A stretch of DNA of 17,936 nucleotides from an uncultured Candidatus Saccharibacteria bacterium (lineage in GTDB: Bacteria > Patescibacteriota > Saccharimonadia > Saccharimonadales > Saccharimonadaceae), in the NCBI GenBank assembly GCA_937976315.1, contig CALJRR010000011.1, forward strand, positions 1-17,936, given 5' to 3'. Positions within the stretch are counted from its first letter, which is position 1, and every line of letters starts with the position of its first letter. This document shows positions 13,530-17,936 of the stretch, in pieces. The notes below the pieces were generated by a model. That model was not told the DNA's origin, did no database searches, and saw nothing but the letters and a program-made list of their open reading frames with translations. A program made the position numbers and the translations under genes.

Positions 13530-14723
13530 CTACTCCTTGTTCTTCTTTCGTCGCCTCAGAAATGCCGGCGTATCATCCTCATCATCGTCAGCTTCAACGG
13601 TTGGATTTTCCCAAATATTAGTTTCTGGCTCAGTCGAAAAACTTTCGGCAGATTCTTCCTTGTCCAACTCTAGGTCAATATTTTTAACCATTTCGTCATC
13701 AACTTCTGTTTCGGCAGGTTTTGTATCGTCGCCTACAGTCAAGCTAACTTCCTGCTGGCGGAATGTATCGCTATCAAATCCTGTCGCAATCACCGTAATA
13801 ACCAGCTCGTCTTCCATTTCCGGCTTCAAAGTCGCACCAAAAATAATGTTAGCATTCGGACTAACAGCGCTAGTAATAATTTCTGCAGCTTCCTGAATTT
13901 CTGCCATACTCATATCGTAGCCGCCAGTTACATTGAATAGCACACCCTTGGCGCCATCAATCGACACCTCAATCAGCGGACTTTCAATAGCTTGTTGCGC
14001 CGCCTGAACTGCTCGGTCATCACCGCTCGCTCGTCCAATCCCCATCAAAGCCGAACCAGCATTACTCATAATTGCCTTAACATCGGCAAAGTCAAGGTTA
14101 ATCAAACCATGCTCAGTAATCAGTTCAGAAATACCTTGAACGCCCTGCCTCAAAACATCGTCAGCAATTTTGAAAGTTTCCAACAGAGGAGTTCGGCGAT
14201 CAATCGTCTGCAATAATCTGTCATTTGGAATAGTAATCAAGGTATCAACCTCGCGTCCTAAGTGAGAAATCGCCCAATCCGCGTTAACTCGGCGCTTTTC
14301 ACCCTCAAAGCTAAACGGTCGAGTTGCCACGCCAACCACCAAAATACCAAGCTCGCGTGCCACTTCTGCCACAACATAACCAGCACCAGAACCAGTTCCA
14401 CCACCAGCACCAATTGTCACGAATACCATATCCGCGCCTTCTAGCGCTTCCCTGATTTCGTCACGAGATTCATTAGCTGCAGCCTCACCAACGGTAGGGT
14501 CGGCACCAGCACCCAAACCATTAGTTGCGTCACGACCAAGATGAATTTTTATGTCAGCCTTTGAATTGTGCAGCGCCTGGGCGTCCGTATTCATAGCAAT
14601 GAACTGAACGCCAGTTAGACCAGCGTCTTTCATTCGGTTAATAGCTGAGCCACCAGCGCCGCCGACACCGACGACCTTTATGCTGGCAAATGTTTGAACT
14701 TCACTTGGTTGTATTTGCGGCAT
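13530..14723 (-). CDS. ftsZ: Cell-division protein FtsZ
   Basis: The tubulin-like GTPase that forms the division ring. The 397-residue product has the GTP-binding loop VVGVGGAGGSAINRM (17-31), the tubulin signature GGGTGSG (107-113) and the T7 loop region LINLDFADVKAIM. An acidic linker follows and the C-terminal peptide DDTPAFLRRRKKNKE, a typical FtsZ tail for partner binding. AGAGAGGG lies before the ATG. It is 37 bases downstream of ftsA, with an extended -10 (TGATATACT, 14751-14756) in the gap, and nrdR follows after 5 bases. Confidence 0.98.
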   Translation of the reverse strand: MPQIQPSEVQTFASIKVVGVGGAGGSAINRMKDAGLTGVQFIAMNTDAQALHNSKADIKIHLGRDATNGLGAGADPTVGEAAANESRDEIREALEGADMVFVTIGAGGGTGSGAGYVVAEVARELGILVVGVATRPFSFEGEKRRVNADWAISHLGREVDTLITIPNDRLLQTIDRRTPLLETFKIADDVLRQGVQGISELITEHGLINLDFADVKAIMSNAGSALMGIGRASGDDRAVQAAQQAIESPLIEVSIDGAKGVLFNVTGGYDMSMAEIQEAAEIITSAVSPNANIIFGATLKPEMEDELVITVIATGFDSDTFRQQEVSLTVGDDTKPAETEVDDEMVKNIDLELDKEESAESFSTEPETNIWENPTVEADDDEDDTPAFLRRRKKNKE

Positions 14724-14750
14724 ATATTCCCTCTCTTAATCCTTACATAA

Positions 14751-14759
14751 AGTATATCA
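14751..14759 (-). promoter_or_regulatory. Possible extended -10 of ftsZ
   Basis: Minus-strand TGATATACT overlaps the area right after the ftsA stop and lies 27 bases before the ftsZ ATG. No clear -35. Confidence 0.45.
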
Positions 14760-14760
14760 T

Positions 14761-15987
14761 TTATTTAAATCTAGCGAAAATATTTTTAAGTAAACCGCCA
14801 GCTTTTTTGGTGACATCATTTGCACCAACTATCGGCCTTGCCTGCTGCGAAATGCCCATAGAATCAATCAGCATCAGGCCAACCGCAGCTGAAAACTCCG
14901 CACCTTTCACTTCATCGCTAACTCCGCTATAGCCAGCCGGAACACCCAAGCGTGCCGCCACGCTCAATTGATCTTTCGTGAACTCCACCATACCCTTGAC
15001 TTTCGCCGCACCACCAACCAGCACAACGCCGCTCGGCAACTTTCCTAATCGCCCAGCTCGCTTCAGCTCTTTAGCAATTGCTTCAAAGATCTCTTCATAT
15101 CGCGCTTGAACTATTTCATCAATTTCCTCTTGATTGAACTTATATGTCTGCTTTTCAACCTTCGTTTCAACTTCACCCAAAGTCTCGCCACCAAATCTCG
15201 CATGCGCTAATTTCACAACTTCCGCAATTTCCGGATCCGTCCTAAGACCAATAGCCAAATCGTTCGTTACATTTTGACCGCCCATTGAGATAACCGCCAG
15301 ATGTTGCAAATCACCCTCTTCATAAATAGCAATTCCCGTAGTTGCCGCACCAAAATCAATCACCGCAACGCCATTTTCACGCTGACTTTCCGTAAGAACG
15401 GATTGAGCTGCCGCCAAAACCGACGGAACAACAGATACCGCGTCAACTTTTGCCATCTCTGCAGACTTCTGTAGATTTGTAACATGAGGCACCAAACCAG
15501 ACACGACATTCGCCCTAATTTCCAGACGCGCGCCAGTCATACCAATTGGATCTTTAATATTATCCTGACCATCCAGCCTATACGCGTGCGCAGTAATATC
15601 TAAAATCTCTCTATTCTGCGGCACTTTTCCAGTTGTAGCAACTTCCTCCAGCCTCAATATGTCATCATGAGTAACCTCATTATTAACAGTTCCAACGGTA
15701 ATCATTCCGTCGGCTTTCGTACTCAATAAATGAGATCCGTTAATACTCAATGTGGCCGCGTTAATCTGATGGCCGCTCATTCGCTCGGCTGGTTCCAGTG
15801 CCTTATCAATAGCTTCGGCTGGACCGCTCAAATTCGTTACAGTTCCCTTTCGCATTCCGCTATTCGGCGCTTCACCGACGCCAACAATTTTTGGCGCACC
15901 ATTTTCTGCGTCAATATAACCAACGACACAGCGCACGTTTTTCGTGCCAATATCAATTCCTACCACATATCGAGATTGCTCCTGCAT
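14761..15987 (-). CDS. ftsA: Cell-division protein FtsA
   Basis: An actin-like ATPase that tethers FtsZ to the membrane. The product has the phosphate loop VVGIDIGTKNVRCVVG near the N-terminus, the FtsA-specific 1C region, AVIDFGAATTGIAIY and VVLVGGAAKVKGM of the actin fold. The C-terminus KKAGGLLKNIFARFK is an amphipathic helix, the membrane-targeting sequence. I start it at the ATG at 15987 (408 residues): the ATG at 15996 sits inside the -10 hexamer, while 15987 is 8 bases after it, making a leaderless mRNA. The gene is first in the run ftsA-ftsZ-nrdR-thioredoxin-like-VKOR and is divergent from the pilin gene. Confidence 0.96.
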   Translation of the reverse strand: MQEQSRYVVGIDIGTKNVRCVVGYIDAENGAPKIVGVGEAPNSGMRKGTVTNLSGPAEAIDKALEPAERMSGHQINAATLSINGSHLLSTKADGMITVGTVNNEVTHDDILRLEEVATTGKVPQNREILDITAHAYRLDGQDNIKDPIGMTGARLEIRANVVSGLVPHVTNLQKSAEMAKVDAVSVVPSVLAAAQSVLTESQRENGVAVIDFGAATTGIAIYEEGDLQHLAVISMGGQNVTNDLAIGLRTDPEIAEVVKLAHARFGGETLGEVETKVEKQTYKFNQEEIDEIVQARYEEIFEAIAKELKRAGRLGKLPSGVVLVGGAAKVKGMVEFTKDQLSVAARLGVPAGYSGVSDEVKGAEFSAAVGLMLIDSMGISQQARPIVGANDVTKKAGGLLKNIFARFK

Positions 15988-15994
15988 AAGCTCC

Positions 15995-16024
15995 ATTATA
16001 CAGGTTATGCCTATAATTTGGCAA
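15995..16024 (-). promoter_or_regulatory. Promoter of ftsA (leaderless)
   Basis: Minus-strand TTGCCA (16019-16024), 18-base spacer, TATAAT (15995-16000). The hexamers match the consensus in 5 of 6 and 6 of 6 places. Transcription should start at or next to the ATG at 15987. Confidence 0.75.
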
Positions 16025-16037
16025 GCGAATTACCTTG

Positions 16038-16066
16038 TTGCTGCCAAAAAACATTTCTGTTACAAT
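16038..16066 (+). promoter_or_regulatory. Promoter of the type IV pilin gene
   Basis: TTGCTG (16038-16043), 17-base spacer, TACAAT (16061-16066) with extended TGT. The predicted start at about 16073 leaves only 2-3 bases before the ATG, so the mRNA is nearly leaderless. It lies back to back with the ftsA promoter. Confidence 0.7.
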
Positions 16067-16075
16067 ATCCTCACA

Positions 16076-16702
16076 ATGAAAAACATAAACGGTTTTACTC
16101 TTGTCGAGCTTATTATAGGCATTTGCGTTATCGGTATTCTTACGGGAATTGCCACCATATCATATTCTAAGTTCAGAGAGAACGCGTATGACGCGGCTGC
16201 AAAAGAGACATTACATCAAGTCGAAACTGCCTTTAAATCATACGTAGCCGGTGGAAATAAAGTCCCTTTAAGAAATTATAAACCGCTTGGATTCTATGAT
16301 AGTCCTGGTGGAGGATATACTGATTTAGGCGTAAGAGTGTTTGACGGCGGCGGTATTGGTCGCGCTATGCATCAGGCTAATTACCTTCCAGACAACTTAT
16401 TAAATACCCTGAAAAATGGTCCAACAAAGGACACTTCGCTAAAAAATAATATTGGATACAGAGAGTGTGGCAAAAATAAAGTATTTTTCTACATTGAAGT
16501 ATATAATGACGGAATCGAGCAAAAACAGATGCGCAAAAAGATGGACGATTTAAGATGTAGTGAAAAAACAGATCTAGATTGGCAAGCCGAGCACGGCGTA
16601 ACTCGTTATGCCGGCGGATGGGGTGGCGGCGATCTTGCCACCCGTCCCCGATATATAGTTGCCGAGATAGATTTCGATAACGAATCTCTGGATTCAGATT
16701 AA
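16076..16702 (+). CDS. Type IV pilin-like prepilin
   Basis: 208 residues from the ATG at 16076. The N-terminus MKNINGFTLVELIIGICVIG is a classic class III signal: prepilin peptidase cuts after Gly6, leaving Phe1 and Glu5, followed by a hydrophobic helix. The C-terminal globular part has a Gly-rich GFYDSPGGGYTDLG stretch and two cysteines (RECGKN, LRCSEK) that could form a D-region disulfide. The longer reading to 15944 would overlap ftsA on the other strand and is rejected. It is the only plus-strand gene; its stop is 3 bases from the map stop, with no visible terminator. No other pilus gene (pilB, pilC, pilD, pilT) is in the window. Confidence 0.9.
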   Translation: MKNINGFTLVELIIGICVIGILTGIATISYSKFRENAYDAAAKETLHQVETAFKSYVAGGNKVPLRNYKPLGFYDSPGGGYTDLGVRVFDGGGIGRAMHQANYLPDNLLNTLKNGPTKDTSLKNNIGYRECGKNKVFFYIEVYNDGIEQKQMRKKMDDLRCSEKTDLDWQAEHGVTRYAGGWGGGDLATRPRYIVAEIDFDNESLDSD

Positions 16703-16705
16703 TAA

Positions 16706-17473
16706 TTAAAGTTTCGTCAGAATTTCAGCGCCAGTTTCGGTAATCAATACCGTATGTTCAAAATGCGCACCCAGACTGCCGTCTTTCATACTAATTGTCC
16801 AGCCGTCGCTGTCGGTGATAATTTTCTCACCGCCCAAGCTCGCCATCGGTTCAATTGCAATTGTGTCGCCAGCGTGCAACGTCGGACCAGTTCCTCGCCT
16901 GCCGTAATTCGGAATTTCTGGCTCCATATGCATACTCAGCCCCACGCCATGACCAACTAGTTCACGGATTATACCAAGTTTAGCCTTCTTCAGTACAGCT
17001 TCCACGCCTGCTGAAATATCACCAACTCGAGTTCCATCGCCAGTTATCGCGTCAATTCCCGCATATAAACTCTGTTCTGTTGCATGCAATAAATGTTTCT
17101 TCGCACCCTTAGGCTCTTCATCGACAACCATAGTAAAAGCGCTATCCGTCTTCATTCCACGATAGCCAATCACCAAATCGAAGCTGACCACATCGCCCTT
17201 TTCAAAAACATATTCGGTCGGAAAAGAGTGCACCAATTGCTCGTTCGTCGATATACAGATCACTCCCGGGAACTTCACTTCGTCTGTAAGATAAGTCGCT
17301 TCTGCGCCAAAATCTTTAATTCTCTTGGCTACAAAATCATTAGCGTCCAGTTCACTCATTCCAGCCGTTACGGATTTTTTCAATTCGTCATAAATTGTCG
17401 CAAGCATTTTGCCACACTCGCGCATATCTTTCATCTGTTGCGGCGTTTTTTCTCCGGTGATCAATTGACTCAT
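16706..17473 (-). CDS. map: Methionine aminopeptidase, type I
   Basis: Removes the initiator methionine from new proteins. The 255-residue enzyme has the five metal ligands in their usual places: Asp in VVSFDLVIGYRGMKTDSAF (two aspartates), His in LVGHGVGLSMH, Glu in TIAIEPMA and Glu in FEHTVLIT; the substrate-binding His is in LVHSFP. Length and lack of an N-terminal zinc extension fit the type Ia group. The start codon overlaps the adk stop (ATGA, 17470-17473). adk-map is the common arrangement in Gram-positive and related genomes. Together with adk it is co-transcribed from beyond the right edge. Confidence 0.97.
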   Translation of the reverse strand: MSQLITGEKTPQQMKDMRECGKMLATIYDELKKSVTAGMSELDANDFVAKRIKDFGAEATYLTDEVKFPGVICISTNEQLVHSFPTEYVFEKGDVVSFDLVIGYRGMKTDSAFTMVVDEEPKGAKKHLLHATEQSLYAGIDAITGDGTRVGDISAGVEAVLKKAKLGIIRELVGHGVGLSMHMEPEIPNYGRRGTGPTLHAGDTIAIEPMASLGGEKIITDSDGWTISMKDGSLGAHFEHTVLITETGAEILTKL

Positions 17474-17936
17474 TTTACACCCTCAACGATGCCGCGACTA
17501 ACCAGCTCCCTCTCAATTTCATCATGAACTTGCCCGACAGTTCCGACGCCACTCATATGCACAATTGGAACACCATTGTCATTCAAATAGTTCAACATCG
17601 GGTAAATTTCACCTCGATAAATGCTGAGTCGTTTGTCGATTGCTTCAGGTGTGTCATCAACTCGACCGCGTACCCTCAAACGTTCCAGAATTTCGTCACG
17701 CGGAACTTCCAGCACAATCACCAACTTAACATCTTTTCCGTGGTGTGAACGCGACTCAATCAGCCATTTAGCTTGTTCCAATTGCCTTGGATAGCCGTCC
17801 AGAATTACACCATTAATATCCTTAGCTTTATTAAGAGCCTCGCCCATCAAACCGTTGATAGTTTCCATTGGCACTAGTTCGCCAGATTGCATACGATGAA
17901 TCAATTCACCATCATGCGTGTCACGAAGCAGCTGTC
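17470..17936 (-). CDS. adk: Adenylate kinase, C-terminal part (runs off the right edge)
   Basis: Interconverts ATP, ADP and AMP. The reading frame stays open to the edge of the window (QLLRDTHDGELIHRMQSGEL), so the N-terminal P-loop lies outside. Visible are the AMP-binding region SGELVPMETINGLMGEAL, GVILDGYPRQLEQAKWL, the LID entry LRVRGRVDDTPEAIDKRL with its conserved arginines, and the C-terminal helix. The LID is of the short type with no zinc cysteines. The stop overlaps the map ATG. Confidence 0.95.
   Translation of the reverse strand, partial: QLLRDTHDGELIHRMQSGELVPMETINGLMGEALNKAKDINGVILDGYPRQLEQAKWLIESRSHHGKDVKLVIVLEVPRDEILERLRVRGRVDDTPEAIDKRLSIYRGEIYPMLNYLNDNGVPIVHMSGVGTVGQVHDEIERELVSRGIVEGVK

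Noticed and set aside
15944..16075. N-terminal extension of the pilin
   Set aside because: It would overlap ftsA on the other strand and the divergent promoters, and would put 44 residues before the class III prepilin signal.
1..17936. Recoded TGA (glycine in Gracilibacteria/SR1)
   Set aside because: TGA is used as a true stop for parA, adk and the 62-residue gene, and no frame needs TGA read-through.
1..17936. CRISPR arrays, tRNA or rRNA genes, insertion sequences
   Set aside because: No regularly spaced direct repeats, cloverleaf, rRNA-like segment or transposase was seen on either strand.

Overview
The window (about 43-45% G+C by eye, standard code with TAA, TAG and TGA all used as stops) looks like a chromosomal segment of a Patescibacteria/CPR bacterium, most likely Candidatus Saccharibacteria (TM7). 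This rests on gene content and sequence style: a surface protein with a beta-sandwich type I know from CPR genomes, WxL-like surface proteins, an isolated type IV pilin, VKOR, short housekeeping genes and many extended -10 promoters. I could not run a phylogeny, so this is an inference. Nearly everything lies on the minus strand; only the pilin gene is on the plus strand.

Layout from left to right; minus-strand transcription runs right to left. (1) 1-2678: parB (cut by the edge) and parA for chromosome partitioning, rplU with its own promoter and terminator, galU (UDP-glucose synthesis) and an unknown 62-residue gene with a strong promoter next to a 13-bp perfect palindrome. (2) 2676-6486: a putative T-box leader, then a GIY-YIG (Mug113/T5orf172-like) protein and ileS, a type 2 (eukaryote-like) isoleucyl-tRNA synthetase. 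(3) 6487-12138: an envelope locus. It holds a LiaF-like membrane protein, a WxL-interacting-protein-like (DUF916/DUF3324) anchor, a small WxL-like secreted protein, a secreted protein with a LANTG sorting-signal-like C-terminus, and an 806-residue surface protein. In that protein a seven-repeat RCC1 propeller is inserted into a CPR-type beta-sandwich, followed by a WxL-like C-terminal domain. (4) 12211-15987: ftsA, ftsZ, nrdR, a thioredoxin-like gene and VKOR, packed head to tail. (5) 16076-17936: a type IV pilin on the plus strand, then map and the 3' part of adk (translationally coupled).

How it may fit together: VKOR makes disulfides in exported proteins, and the RCC1 protein just downstream carries a cysteine pair in each of its seven repeats. 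The WxL-like domains of the RCC1 protein and the small secreted protein could be held at the surface by the WxLIP-like anchor, and the LANTG protein could be fixed by a class E-type sortase. The locus may be a cell-surface complex, possibly for contact with the host cell; that part is inference. The other striking points are an NrdR that has lost all four zinc-ribbon cysteines, and a T-box that appears to control a nuclease-like gene before ileS, with a possible sequestered Shine-Dalgarno site.
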